Source of the DNA: Mytilus trossulus
Taxonomy: Eukaryota; Mollusca; Bivalvia; Mytilida; Mytilidae
Length of the DNA: 64,000 nt
Direction: 5' to 3'
NCBI RefSeq assembly: GCF_036588685.1
Contig: NC_086374.1
Location: 30,806,886 to 30,870,885, forward strand
Shown: positions 11,160 through 23,605 of the stretch, piece after piece
How positions within the stretch are numbered: the stretch's first letter is position 1
Layout: each line of letters starts with the position of its first letter
Made by a program: the position numbers and the translations under genes
Notes under the pieces: generated by a model
Told to the model about the DNA's origin: nothing
The model's database searches: none
The model's input: only the letters and a program-made list of their open reading frames with translations

Positions 11160-11830
11160 AATAAAAAGTAAAATGATAAAAATACCGAACGCCGAGAAAA
11201 ATTCAGAACGGAACGTCCGGAATCAAATGACAAAATCAAAATCTCAAACAGATCAAACAAATGTATACCTGTCATGTTTGTGACTTGGTACAGACATTTT
11301 CCTATCATGCTTATGTAGAAAATTGTGGATTTAATCTGGTTTTATAGCTAGCTAAACCTCTCAGTTGCGTAGCAGTCGCATTAAATTACATTATCTTGAC
11401 AACGAAGTGTGAACAAAACAAACGTCATTGTTTAAAGCCGTACGGTGACCTATAGTTGTTAATGTCTGTGTCGTTTTGGTCTCTTGTGAACAGTTGTCTC
11501 ATTGGCAATCAAACCACATCTTCTCTTTTATATAATAAGAAAAATTGTGAAAATTTAAGGTACAGAAAACTACATCGTGTTATAATCTTAATCACTATTA
11601 AGGCAAACAAATATGTAACAAAGAAACACAAAAAGTTACAGTAGCACAATGACGGGATGTAAAAGTACTGAGCCACGTCATATGTAAGAAAGAAACACAA
11701 AAAGGCATATAGACAAAACTTTCTTTATTAAAAAAACATACCATAAAATCATACACAACAGGACACATGTTGACTTTTGCCAGGTGGTCCAAGTTATTGA
11801 TACTGACGATGCGAAACAAGACATTTTAAT
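11160..11830 (-). repeat. Dispersed repeat family A, inverted, interrupted by family C
   Basis: 11165-11410 is the reverse of the family A 3' and middle parts ('ttggtacagacattttccta', 'gctagctaaacctctc'). 11540-11830 is the reverse of its 5' part ('gagccacgtcatatgtaag'). Between them, 11435-11530 is family C in + orientation ('ggtgacctatagttgttaat', 'tgtctcattggcaatcaaac'). Confidence 0.7.
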
Positions 11831-12751
11831 AGTACTAGTTAGCAGATAACAATTTTAATTTTACTACTAAATCTGAGGCATGCAACAGTATAGATATTCA
11901 CAAAATGCTTTGTTTTTTTAATTTTTAATTAAAAAGATTTTTCAATATCACGGAATCTTGAAGAAAATTGAATTGAAGTTATTCAATACGATATTATTTT
12001 CTCAATTAACCTTCGAATAGCCAATGCTGTAAATATGTCGTTAAATACTGAAACTATATGCCTGTTTGAAAACTCTAGACACTGGACAATATTTAAGTAC
12101 ACGTCCTTGCTGTAAAAGTTTCCCGTTAATACTTTTGTTGAAACTTGATATTTAGATTATTCTTATGCTGTGACATATGTAAAACTTTGATATCTTGTAG
12201 GTCAATATCACTGAAGCGAAGAGAGGGTATCAAATCACCGGTATCATTTCCTCTATACTGGCATGGTTATTATGATGGTAATTTGATACTGATACTGTAT
12301 TGGTAGTGTTGAGGAGTATATTATTTTTGTGTAATGATTGGGTTCATTGTAATCCAATATTTAGTTTTGACAACAAATTATTAGAAATAAAGGTTCGACA
12401 TGTGCACATTTAAATTCGGTATCGTTTAGTTTCTTTCAATAATTTGTGCCCGTATTAACTGCAGACATCAGTAAATACACAATACTGAGGTGTTAGCATT
12501 GATGCATATTTTGTGTAAATAGGTTTACGACATAATCAAGTAAAATGCATGTTCGGTTAAGTATGTTCTCGCATCGAAATTTAAACATGATCTCAAAACG
12601 TGGCCAATAGTAAACAGTTTTGAAAGACAAATTCAGAAAATCAATATCGATAACTGTATGATAAACGATATGTCTTTTGAAGATCTGAAGATTGAAATTG
12701 ATAGATTAATAATAAATAATTGGTTTTGAATTCAAGAGATCAATTCAAGAG

Positions 12752-12973
12752 AACTTTGAATTTTTCGAAAAACTAAGGATTTTCTTACCCCAGGAGTAGA
12801 TTACCTTAGCCGTATTTGGCACAACTTTTTGGAATTTTGGGTCCTCAATGCTCTTCAACTTTGTATTTATTTGGCTTTTTCAACTATTTTGATCTGAGCG
12901 TCACTGATGAGTCTTATGTAGACGAAACGCGCGTCTGGCGTATAAAATTATAATCCTGGTACTTTTGATAACT
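12752..12973 (+). mobile_element. Hammerhead-bearing repeat (family B), good copy
   Basis: Non-coding unit of ~220 bp. In order: 'aaggattttcttaccccagg', 'accttagccgtatttggc', 'gtcctcaatgctcttcaac', 'tatttggctttttcaac', the ribozyme core, then 'aatcctggtacttttgataa'. The same order recurs in about ten other copies here, on both strands. No ORF, so a non-autonomous retrozyme-like element. Confidence 0.85.
12898..12941 (+). ncRNA. Type-I hammerhead ribozyme, intact core
   Basis: Stem I is GCGTCA/TGGCGT, then CTGATGA, stem II GTCT-TATGT-AGAC, GAAA, and stem III as the palindrome ACGCGCGT, with the predicted cleavage after TC. All catalytic core positions of the hammerhead consensus are present. 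Stem III is only four pairs with no loop room, so cleavage probably needs a dimer. Activity is inferred. Confidence 0.75.
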
Positions 12974-12974
12974 T

Positions 12975-14215
12975 TTTTATCAAATAGTGCTGCGGGCATA
13001 CCGTTTTCTGTTGAGATATTTGAAACGTTTGGATTTGCGACGACTTTTCATTAAGAAGTTCTATGTATTTATAATTTGGTACTTTGATCATTACCACAAA
13101 ATGAAAAACAAAATGCATCAAGTTTTTAAAATGCTTATCAGATGGACAAAGCTATGGTGGAAAGAGTGAATAAACATTCCGGACAACATATGTCCAATGT
13201 ATTTGTTACACCGAATGGTTAAAAACCAAGCTGACTTTTAATATAAAAAATTATCATTCTACTTACATATACATTTATGTTTCTTTCATTCTGTCATGAT
13301 AAAGTGTATCTTTTCAAATACTAAATTAATTCATAAAATTTACATATGTTAAAACAAATGAAGATAATGAAAAAATCTATATGAAATTAAAATAGAAGAA
13401 TATATCTTGCCTGTTGCTCAGATCAGTAGTACCTGTTTTGTACTACCAAATCTTTGTGAACAAGTATGATCGTATTTCTAATGAAAGGTACAGGTATGTT
13501 ACTGTTTTAACATGAAATGACTGTCAATATATTTTAACTTCAAAGACTAAATACCTATAAATGCTTGAAATTGCCAAATGACATAGAAAGCAATGGAACT
13601 ATGAATTATTGGTTTATTCCTTATCATGTTCAACATCTTAGTAAAGAAAAGAAGAAAACACAAACAAATAAGACCCAACTGATTTTTTGATTGTTTGAAG
13701 TATATGACATTGTTTCCGTTCTATTGCAGGACAAATGGATATAACCAAAGTAAGGGATCAGATTCATAATAATTTAAAATCTCTCCGATTCCGATTCTTA
13801 CTTGCAAAGTGGTTTTTGTCGAGCTTGTATAGCAGCATAATTACCATTACTTGCTGGTACATAAATGTTTACATATTATATGTACAGTGATTATAAAAAC
13901 AACCGATATCACAATATCAAACGAAATCGTAGCAAAAATAATACACTTAACTGCCGTTTGAAGACAACGTTATAACTGACGATATTGTAACCATATTCAA
14001 TGATGAAATTGATATGCTACATGTTCAATGATAAAATTGATATTCAATAATGTTTTAGTACTAAAACCAAATTCAATGATAACAGTCGCAATAAGTAATG
14101 TGTTTGTAAAAATCGATTTGAGAAGTAACAGTGACAACTAATACTGTCAACAAATGATAAATACTTGGTCATCAATATTTGCAGAGAAGTTGAGATCTAA
14201 ATCCAATGAATTGAT
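12975..14215. other. 3' flank of the minus-strand membrane-protein gene, no other gene
   Basis: AT-rich. The open frame 12987-13169 is lysine/phenylalanine-rich without a recognisable domain. A minus-strand AATAAA (TTTATT near 13611) could serve the gene ending at 14217. Confidence 0.4.
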
Positions 14216-14216
14216 T

Positions 14217-16466
14217 TCATAGTCGACCTTTGGTTATATTTTGCTCTGCAATTACATATGGTTCATCAACTTTGGCTTTAATGTCTGTTTGCGGTCGTAG
14301 AAGTTCATTAGAATCACGAACTGAAAAAGAAACATGAATTAAACAACTGTCTTTTCTTCCTCACATACAATCATAAGTTAACAAATTATAGATTTATTAT
14401 TTACATCCTAACCCAATAACAGAGTTTGTACGAATGAATACCAAGGGCCATCACAACACTTAAGCTGAAGCAAACGCACATTGTCATGACCAAAAAGTTG
14501 AAACATCGCAAATATTTCACAGAAACAAAAATTGCCATGCGCACGTTATACATATAGTCTGAACCTTCCCAGTAGCTGTCGAATGTCAGATCTTAAAATA
14601 ACGTGTTTTTATTAATAATGGCAGATCTTACTATTTTTTTTGTTTAGTTTATTCGCAACGTATATATGTGAATTGTTGAAAACGCCGAGTGTGTTGCTCC
14701 TCGGATGTCTTATGTTATTTTCGTTTAGTTGCTGTCTTAATGTCGTATACGCCATATCTCCTTTTATTGATATAGATTGAACAACACGAACAAGTGTCGG
14801 GAGGTGAACAAAATAATAATTAAAAAATGGACAAAGAACACTGACCGAAATAAAAACCAAAAAGACCAAACAAATGTCCTCAAAACACACACAACACAAG
14901 TACATACATTGTCATTAGCTAAAATAGTACTGTGACCTTCAGAGGAAGACAAGAAATAAAAACCTGTTTGCCTTTGCCAAGTGGAATAAAAAATACATCG
15001 TATTCCTTCTTTTCAATTAAGATATTTCCTTGACAAATGTGAACTTGAGATCGATTGTGAATGCATATTTGTTTTTAATTAGAAATCAGAAAAGAGGAAT
15101 AAATATTTGTGTCCTTCAAACAATTCATTGTTATATGTTTTTACAATCCAATGTATTTCAATTGATAGTCAGGATAACCTAATTATCAACATAATGTATC
15201 TATGACTAGTTTATATATAGATTAGATAGCAAGCCGAATAGAACATTTTTTACACAATGCGCTCAAGAATTAAAAAAAAAAAGTCTGTCTTGCAAGTCGC
15301 GACCGTTACATGACTGTATGTATCATAATGAATTGAAGGTTTCACGAATTCTTTTGTATCTTCATTATATTACTGAACTGTTTACATCGAACCAGATTCA
15401 AGGAAACTCAGCAATTTTCTAATCTTTTGTAATCATGCATTGGTAGGTTGGTACAACAGAATTGTATTTTAACATTAATATAGGAATTCTGGAATATTGT
15501 TTTACAATATTTTGCAGTAAAAACAAACATTTACCAATTTGTATTCACATCTTGTACCAAATATAACTTTAAAATAGCCATTTGTATCATGTTTGAAATA
15601 ACAAATATCAACTTTTGGTTTGAACTATTATGTAATTGTTATGAAACTAAGGTTTTTCTCCCTCGACAAATTAACTAAAACATGTTTCGTGTGTTCTGTT
15701 TCGTCCCAATTATTTTTTATCCTCACATACGTCTTTTATTTTTTTATTTTAAATTGTGTGTTCTCAGTGGAGATTTTTCCCGAAACATATATTAAGCGCT
15801 CGGAAACATTTTAATATATACGTAATTTTATTATATAGATATTTTAATTATTGGCCTTCATTTTTGTAAATGTTTGTATATTTTCATCTAAAATAATGCA
15901 TAAAAGGCGCTTTCATGGTTATTGCAGCCATGTTGATAGGGGGTAAATTTTTATAATGAAGGTGACAATGGTTTGAAAAATACGGGGAAACATGATAGCA
16001 TAGGATTTTACTGTACTTTCGTGAACACTTTTTTCATCTCCATCCAAAAATTCTGCCTCCTATTCAATATGGCTGCATGATCGTGAAGTGGACTATTATT
16101 AATTTTTAATTTGAATGCAAAGGCAATTTGTTATAAAAAAATAAACTGGCTGTGTTTCAGAAACATGAAAATAACCATACCTTTGTCGTCAATATCTTTT
16201 GACATATTTAGTGTCACTATAAGAAGAATACCACTTAAGAAAATAAATACACCTCCTAGAACCATAATCCATCGGGTTAGTTTTTTACGTGCAGCCGCAT
16301 CCTGAAAAATTCTGATGTCATCCAAAATGGATTTTCGTGGTTTTCTACGCACGGGTTTTTCAGTCTCAACCGGTAAATATTGTTCAGAAACTATTTCGAT
16401 GTCTTCATCCTTTTCCGAACTTAAAGATGTCGTCTGTAAAAATTTCACATTGTGACCGTTATCCAT
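14217..16466 (-). CDS. Small single-pass membrane protein, two exons, 129 aa (family member 1)
   Basis: Exon 1 is 16466-16181 and exon 2 is 14320-14217. The intron is phase 1 (GACAAAG|GTATGG ... TTTTTCAG|TTCGTG); joined they give 129 residues. Residues 1-65 are polar with an acidic run (EKDEDIEIVSE) and then a basic one (RRKPRK). SILDD is at 46-50, with more basic residues (ARKKLTR) just before a helix at about 66-87 (ending LSGILLIVTLNMS). Exon 2 gives VRDSNELLR and ends NITKGRL. Basic residues before the helix predict N-in/C-out, so the short C-tail with its NIT sequon would be extracellular. LSGILLIVTLNMS and SILDD recur in the gene at 28777. No known domain was recognised and function is unknown. 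Confidence 0.8.
14680..14790 (-). repeat. Degenerate family C repeat
   Basis: On the minus strand it reads like 'tatataaaaggagatgtgg...ccaatgagacaact' with many changes. It lies in the intron of the 14217-16466 gene and explains the open frame at 14612-14952, which I do not call a gene. Confidence 0.35.
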
Positions 16467-18475
16467 TTTTTTTAGAATTACTCGTAGCTTTATTCGATGT
16501 GTGATATTTGGTCAAATAAATCCGTATAATTATCCATTTTTAGAAAAATTTCATTTCTCAACTTATTCAATGCATGAGACTGGGTTAATCCACACACGTG
16601 TCCATTTTCAGATTTCTTAAAAGAACACGTTTTTGTTACAGATTATAGAACCACACGTTTTTGTTATATATTATAAAATCACTGTATTATCGCAGACAAT
16701 TTTAAATGAATAACAGGAAGAGTGATATGTAATTTTCAGCACATTTAAATTATTTCTGGTTTAGACAGAGATAAGCTTTCATTACATGCAATATCCGATT
16801 CGATCCTTATAAAAGTTGCTGTCTCACATGGCATTAGTTTCAATCACTTATTCACTTATCCATTTTTCCTCTCAAGAATGCAATTATCTTCCTAATACAA
16901 CTCCTTCATCACAGCATCATAGAAAATAAACTACAACATCCAAGGTCAACGAACTAAATTACTGATGTTATTTCCAAACAGTTCGCCTGTAGCTCAGTAA
17001 TACGTAATGATCTGCGATTTCATTTCAAATTATTATTTTGCTCTGATTTTTTTAATCAAGAGTGTTTTTTATATTTATAATAAATCTGCTGGGAATACTA
17101 ATAAATCATTTTGCCCGCCAGGATAAAATGCAGACATCTTCACACTCATCATTTTATGATTATTGGACAATTGCTTGAAAGATAGAGTTGAATGAAAACT
17201 TGGAAATAATTTTATATCAAACATTATATTTTCATTTGCATCACGTTGAGATTTATCAATGCCAATAAAATTAGTCTGTGATCAGGATATGCTGAATCAA
17301 TGCTAAAACATGTAACACCATTGGCAACCCACGGATCATTTTCTTCACGGTCTTTTCACATCTTAATTTCTGTAACCATGGTACTTAGTATGCTTTATTC
17401 TATCAATGTTTTGAAAAACAGATCATTTTAAAAAAAACGCAAAATCGTTAACATTAAGTTAATCTAAATGTATTCGAAAGAACGCTCTGATTTTAAGATA
17501 CCAATCTATTACATTTTGCTTAAGTAATTAATTATAAAGGAAGTTTAGATTCAAAATACATATAACAAATCGATTATTTTTTATCTACTGAGGTTAGCAG
17601 CCTACTATGACTGGGAATTTGCATTCGTGGTGGGAAAACAGTTATTTCTTCTATTCAGATATGCTTTTAATCGATGTGTAGTACTTTGTTGCACCAAGCG
17701 GTCTATAATGTCTATGCATAAAGGCAGTTATGGAGAACTGTTATCTATTCTCTTTCCAAAGAAATAAAACTAAATTAAAATTCTAATACCAAACTGTCAC
17801 GGAAATTGAAGGTTGAAATTGCTAGATTAATAACCAATACTTAAAGCTTATTCGATTTCCGTTCAGTTATTGTATTTTCCTTTCTCTAGAAGCGTTTGTA
17901 AGATGATTGTCTTTTGAATAATAGCTTTGATTCGTACACATATTTAGGTCTCAGACGGCATTCGAATCTGGGAGCAGTTCTTAACAAAAGTTAATAATAC
18001 TCTGGAGGTCACTGAAGAGTCTTTAAAGTTATAACTTCGAAAAGAAAAATTTCCATGTTATATGTTTTCAGCGCTTTCCCCCATAATACGATCTTATAGG
18101 CTATTTCGTGGCAGTCAGTTTTAATTGGTGAAGGAAACTGAAGTGTTGCACCTTTCCAATTAACGCTACTTTCGGAAACATCACTTCAACTACTGTAAAA
18201 TACGCACATTGGATTACTTTTTCGGCTTTACTAAATGTTCATGAATACGAATTTTGTCCTGATCATGGATTAAAAAGCAGTGACAGTGAATTTCGCTATC
18301 CTGACAAAATTTATTATTTATTTTGACCAATTTATCAAATCGAACAAACAAGTTTCAGAAGGGGAGTGTAATAATTTAATTGTGTTTCTAATGACGCAAA
18401 CTTTTCTTATTTTGTGACCAGTAGAATTGCAAAAAGCTACATAGACAAATATAAAAACTAAAATTCTGTCAAACT
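16467..18475. other. 5' flank of the minus-strand gene; no other gene recognised
   Basis: AT-rich. No domain-bearing frame, RNA gene or clear repeat was seen. The minus-strand promoter would lie here but no TATA or initiator can be singled out. Confidence 0.4.
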
Positions 18476-18955
18476 GTCATTAACTCAATTTACGGCAACT
18501 GTACTCCTAATTTGATTGTGTGTGTCATTAACTCAATTTACGGCAACTGTACTCCTAATTTGATTGTGTGTGTCATTAACTCAATTTACGGCAACTGTAC
18601 TCCTAATTTGATTGTGTGTGTCATTAACTCAATTTACGGAAACTGTACTCCTAATTTGATTGTGTGTGTCATTAACTCAATTTACGGCAACTGTACTCCT
18701 AATTTGATTGTGTGTGTCATTAACTCAATTTACGGCAACTGTACTCCTAATTTGATTGTGTGTGTCATTAACTCAATTTACGGAAACTGTACTCCTAATT
18801 TGATTGTGTGTGTCATTAACTCAATTTACGGAAACTGTACTCCTAATTTGATTGTGTGTGTCATTAACTCAATTTACGGCAACTGTACTCCTAATTTGAT
18901 TGTGTGTGTCATTAACTCAATTTACGGCAACTGTACTCCTAATTTGATTGTGTGT
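18476..18955 (+). repeat. Minisatellite, exactly ten 48-bp units
   Basis: The unit starts GTCATTAACTCAATTTACGG and ends GATTGTGTGT. Units are identical except for one C/A variant (ACGGCAAC or ACGGAAAC); units 4, 7 and 8 carry A. Because 48 is divisible by 3, one frame stays open through the array (16-residue repeat VCVINSIYGNCTPNLI). The open frame has no start context, promoter or splice support. A short imperfect tail follows (18956-18985). Confidence 0.95.
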
Positions 18956-19169
18956 AACTGTACAGGACACACAATCTTGTGTAAAAAAATCAAAAAATCT
19001 TCGAGTTTCAATAAAAAAACATATGTTTACATAGTTCCGTCACAATTCAAATAAAACTTCATTATAACAATGGAACATGTCTTATATATTAATAAAATAA
19101 AAGGTTTGGATTACTGATACTCAATAAAATACTGGTAGTCGTCTGCATTGAAAAGGGTAAACATGCTAA

Positions 19170-19375
19170 GTGTACCTACTGGACGTGCATCTATGTATCA
19201 AAGATATTATATATCAATACAGTTTATCGGCATGTTGTAGGTATTCCTATGGGCACCAATCGCTCTCCTTTATTTAGTGAATCAAATTATATGGTTAATC
19301 TCAGTAAAGATCCGTCGAAATTCCATTTAATTGATAAGTTCAACTATACTGTTGTTACCTTGATGATATTTTTGC
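19170..19375 (+). pseudogene. Reverse-transcriptase fragment with GIPMGTN motif
   Basis: The frame reads HVVGIPMGTNRSPLF, then MVNLSKDPSKFHLIDKFN, and after a frameshift LDDIFA at 19359-19375. This is the RT palm region (the YxDD box appears as LDD). Flanking RT parts are missing. Same element type as the fragments at 6085, 7105 and 63295. Whether it is Penelope-like or another class is not decided here. Confidence 0.75.
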
Positions 19376-19379
19376 ATCG

Positions 19380-20855
19380 GCTTCTCAAATATGTTTCCTG
19401 TTATTCTGAATAAACTATCCTGTCGTAAATATGTTAATAAACTCTTTCCATTACAGTTGTTAAATGAATACGTGTATTTAATTTGCCTTTTAAGATTCAA
19501 TTATAAATATTTACCTGACAATGACAGTGCTGATTTTCTTCCTAAATATAACACGTTTTACAGTCTTTGCTGAATATGCAATTGAAACAATTATATTTAA
19601 GTGTATGGATACAATAATTTCAAAATAATGCAAGTATAAACGTGTAATATATAACACCGTAATGCTTTTAAACGGTCAAAATCATGTGCACTAAAATGAA
19701 TCAAGTAGGACAGCATTATCGTAAACTGCGGACTCGGCAATGATATCAAGCATAGATTATCACAAGTCTTATCAGAAACGGAATTCTTGAATTTAAGTAC
19801 AATTTAACCCTAAAGTACATAATTGGGAAAATTATAATTACTGTTTAATGTCTGGAAAGAATATAAATAACCAAACTGAGACAGCGAAACCATTTCATTA
19901 AGACAACAGATTGCCAAACCAAAGAAAATCAATGACATTTATCAGAATGGTAAAGTACTATGATATTGAATGTGTACATGTACAATATACAGATACTGTT
20001 GATAAGTGTATTGCTAAATTTACTTTAATTTCACATTTCAATTTTTACTTTTTCATATCCTTTTCAGAGGGAAACAATTTAGAGTGGCATCAGCTGTCAA
20101 ATTCGTTTTCGCTGATTTGACTCAAATTGTCATATTTCATATATTCATATAACAAAATTAAATATATATCCAAGTTATAAAAGGCACAAGCTCGATAATA
20201 TGTATCAGCATTTTGGGAGTTTTTTTAGTCTACAATACACCATCTAATTAATTATCGATACTACCTCCGAAGATTGCCGACGGTCATATAACCCGATATA
20301 GTTATACATGTTTAAATATATATGTAAACAGATTTTTTTTAGGTCTGCCTGATTATACATTATATGTTAAAATATATGGTATTCATCGTGTTTGCATGTA
20401 TAAGAATGAGAATGTGTGGATCGAATCAGTGAATTAAATGGTTTACCCTTGTTTTACTTTTATTTCAATGAAATATCTAAATAAAGTTATAAAAAGATAG
20501 CGAACTCCCGCTATTTGATATTTCTAGGTCTGTTTGATTATACTTTATATTTTAAAATATATGTTAATGATCCTAGTATTATTTGTATACGCCCATCAAA
20601 GAGAGATAAGTTATGGTATATACAATCAGCATTTTTACGTTTTTTTCCGTCTGTTCATTTCATCTTTCACGTTTATGCTATCAAGTCAAATATGTATTTT
20701 TCACATAAAAAATGTATTTAAAATTGTCACGTCGCTCTCGAATAAAGCTGTACCTCTTAAACTATATATGTATAAAGTCGTACAATCAATTGTATTCTTG
20801 TAGAAAAAAGAATCTCGATAATAATGTAGTCTCAGACATAGCTTATACAATTCAA
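19380..20855. other. No gene recognised
   Basis: AT-rich. A ~45-bp block ('taggtctgcctgattataca') near 20340 recurs diverged near 20525. Open frames at 19391, 19911, 20515 and 20534 show no domain. Confidence 0.4.
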
Positions 20856-20858
20856 ACT

Positions 20859-21011
20859 ATGTATATCTTTCCAACTTTCATGCTATTCCTGGCTTTCAAC
20901 TGTTTGGGTTTGAACGTTCCTGGTGAAGATAAATCACGGAAAGTGCTTCGATTCGAACGCACAGAAGGGTATTTTTATTCAATGTCTCGAGTTCATAAAG
21001 AAATTTATTGA
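20859..21011 (+). CDS. Small ORF with signal-peptide-like start, 50 codons
   Basis: ATG at 20859 opens MYIFPTFMLFLAFNCLGL, a good hydrophobic leader with a possible cleavage after NVPG. A charged 28-residue tail (EDKSRKVLRFERTEGYFYS, then MSRVHKEIY) and a TGA at 21009-21011 follow. Most of it lies in an inverted repeat. The partner copy (21697-21872) has one extra T in the leader that breaks the frame. It could be a secreted peptide, a stray exon, or chance within a mobile element. No homologue is recognised. Confidence 0.25.
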   Translation: MYIFPTFMLFLAFNCLGLNVPGEDKSRKVLRFERTEGYFYSMSRVHKEIY

Positions 21012-21872
21012 TACATTGCAATGACCTTTGACAATATTTCCCAAATTCCCCATATTCTTCCGAATTGAAGGCCGTACTTTAACCTATAATGGTTTACTTT
21101 TTAAATTGTTATTTGGATGGAGAGTTGTCTCATTGGCACTCACACCACATCTTCCTATATCTATGTAGATAGACTTTAATACACCCGTAAATATTCTTTA
21201 AACTAAAAAGGATAATGGTAGAGACGAAAATTAATTATAGTTACTTATTGCTCAACTCTTGAAACAGTCGTTATATGTTATTGTCAAATGTAGCTTTATA
21301 GGATTGATAACAATTAAGGCTGCTGTAAACCCACAAGTATAAATGAATCAGTAGTTGATTATTTTATTGGACCAATTATTAGTGATTTGTTCAAACTCAT
21401 ATCAAATACAGATGCTATTGATTCTGTTCTTTATATTCAGAAGTAGACATTGTCCTTTAGAAATCAAGTTAAATTTGAATTAAAAGTGTAAGGTTAACAG
21501 GGAAATTTTCATTGATATTAGAAAAAAAGGATAAACAAATGGATGAGCGAATTTCAAAGGTCAAAACTTTCTTATCAGAAGTGAATAAGTCCGAAATCAA
21601 TATGAAAATAGTATATTCAAACGGGAAAACAATGATCAATAAACGACAAAAACAATAGAATGTTTACAACTACTGGTCACTGTTTCTGAAAGTAGTTTGG
21701 AAAATATTGTCAACGGTCATTGCAATGTATCAATAAATTTCTTTATGAACTCGCGACATTGAATAAAAATACCCTTCTGTGCGTTCGATTCGAAGCACTT
21801 TCCGTGATTTATCTTCACCAGGAACGTTCAAACCCAAACAGTTGAAAAGCCAGGAATAGTATGAAAGTTAGA
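20870..21872. repeat. Inverted repeat, ~175-bp arms, ~650-bp spacer
   Basis: 20870-21050 and 21697-21872 are near-identical reverse complements (for example 'gaacgttcctggtgaagata', 'aatcacggaaagtgcttcga'). Differences are single bases plus one T insertion. The spacer holds a family C copy (21060-21170) and no gene. Confidence 0.85.
21060..21172 (+). repeat. Dispersed repeat family C
   Basis: 'gaaggccgtactttaaccta', 'ttatttggatggagagttgt' and 'ctcattggcactcacacc' match the inverted copy at 27580-27690 nearly base for base. Confidence 0.85.
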
Positions 21873-21879
21873 AGAATGG

Positions 21880-23285
21880 TAAATTATTTATTAAAACAGC
21901 GAGAAATGAGAAAATACCAACAAACCAGTGCTAACACGAAAACGTATACTATTTAAAAGTTGAAAATACAATAAATATTGATGACATAGTCACTTCTCAT
22001 CACTGATGGAATTCCTACATGTACTCGATCTCACTAGAGTAGGTACCATTCTCTCTCTGCATTAACAAGTTTTGGTTGGACACATTCCTTCAAACTAATT
22101 AGTACGTCGTTTGCTTACAAGTAAAAGCCTAGAGCTATTTTAGCAGCTTCGTGTAGTGATTTCGAAGTCCTAAGTCCTAACGAAAATTTTACCGTCATCA
22201 AAGTAGTTCTTAGTATTCCATTTTCTAAGATGACTGCAAGTTTACCATAGGCTTATGCCAGATTAGTAAAAGTATTGCATCCGACAGTCTAGGTAATAAA
22301 GCAATTTAAATATGACCTAGCATACCGTGTTCGTGCCATGTTATGCCAAAAGTTATCTTGTAGACTTGTCCATCCGAAAAAAAACTTGGGGCCAGTTGAC
22401 TTCTTGTTGAACAGTCTATACAGATATTTCTAAAAGTTATCTCCAAAGTCGATATATTATTAAATATATACATTGTATATATTACAGTGAGTTGTAAAAT
22501 CCCTGAAACATTTAGAGATGAATTTTAATAAAATTTAAAATCAGTTTCAGTAATCATCTGTAAAATCCTCGATAATGTTAGGAATTTTATAAAATCACTG
22601 AAATGAGAGTTTGGGATGTTGTAAAAATCATTTAAAATTGTGATTTAGGATTATTGTAACATTCCGAATTCTGTTACAGTTTTAATGTTTCCAGAACAAC
22701 CTTATGTTGCACTGATTGATTAATGTCCAGTGGAAATTATTTCTTTAACGACCGGGAGTTAACTCCTACTTGAACACTGATATTTGTAGTTTTTTCGGCT
22801 CAAATGATGTATCTCATTAACATCAACTGCTGCAAAAAGACAACAGCTTTTGGTCATATATTATAATTGTTCTCCAATTTAAAGGTAATTTAGATTATCC
22901 TTGAGTTCCATCTTTTGTTGATATTAGTAAAATTTCATGATTGCAGTACGCATTTGGAATAACTTTTCATCGAATACATTCGATTTATGTAATTATAATT
23001 TGTAGGATTTCAGATGATATTTTTGGGCAGTTGATATGCCAATAGTTAGAAAATATTGTTGTTTTGTAATCCGAAATATCTACTGATTATTGATACTAAT
23101 TGGATATTTGATTTTTGTTATTTTTTGTATTGATGTATTATTTTATATAACAAACAACGCCTTTCCAGGAATAGTTGTTATACAAATTTATTGGGAAGAT
23201 ATAGTTAGGAGTATATATCGGACTCGGATTTCTCTTGAACTGAATTTTAAAGTGCGTATTGTTATTCTTTTACTTTTCTACATTG
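21880..23285. other. No gene recognised
   Basis: AT-rich. 22480-22690 has several diverged 'gtaaaatccctgaaa/taaaatcactgaaat' pieces that look like an old internal repeat. The open frame at 23090-23290 is hydrophobic low complexity. Confidence 0.35.
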
Positions 23286-23289
23286 GCTA

Positions 23290-23605
23290 GAGGTATAGGG
23301 GGAGGGTTGAGATCTCATAAACATGTTTAACCCCGCCGCAATTTTGCGCCTGTCCCAAGTCAGGAGCCTCTGGCCTTTGTTAGTCTTGTATGATTTTAAA
23401 TTTTAGTTTCTTGTGTATAATTCGGAGTTTAGTATGACGTCCATTATCACTGTACTATTATACATATTTTAGGGGCCAGCTGAAGGACACCTATGGGTGC
23501 GGGAATTCTCGCTGCATTGAAGACCCATTGGTTGCCTTCGGCTGTTGTTTGCTCTATGGTCGGGTGGTTGTCGCTTTGACATATTCACCATTTTCTTTCT
23601 CAATG
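23290..23605 (+). repeat. Dispersed repeat family H
   Basis: 'gggttgagatctcataaaca', 'cctgtcccaagtcaggagcc', 'tctggcctttgttagtcttg', 'gaagacccattggttgcctt'. A second diverged copy lies at 49060-49260. Confidence 0.75.

Noticed and set aside
12215-12290. GGTATCAAATCACC / GGTAATTTGATACT inverted pair
   Set aside because: Short imperfect arms with no other support. Could be chance in AT-rich DNA.
14612-14952. 97- and 62-codon minus-strand frames
   Set aside because: They lie in the intron of the 14217-16466 gene and include degenerate family C repeat text.
18512-19054. 180-codon open frame over the 48-bp repeats
   Set aside because: It is open because 48 is a multiple of 3. No start context, no non-repeat domain, and the flanks outside the repeat translate to low-complexity text.
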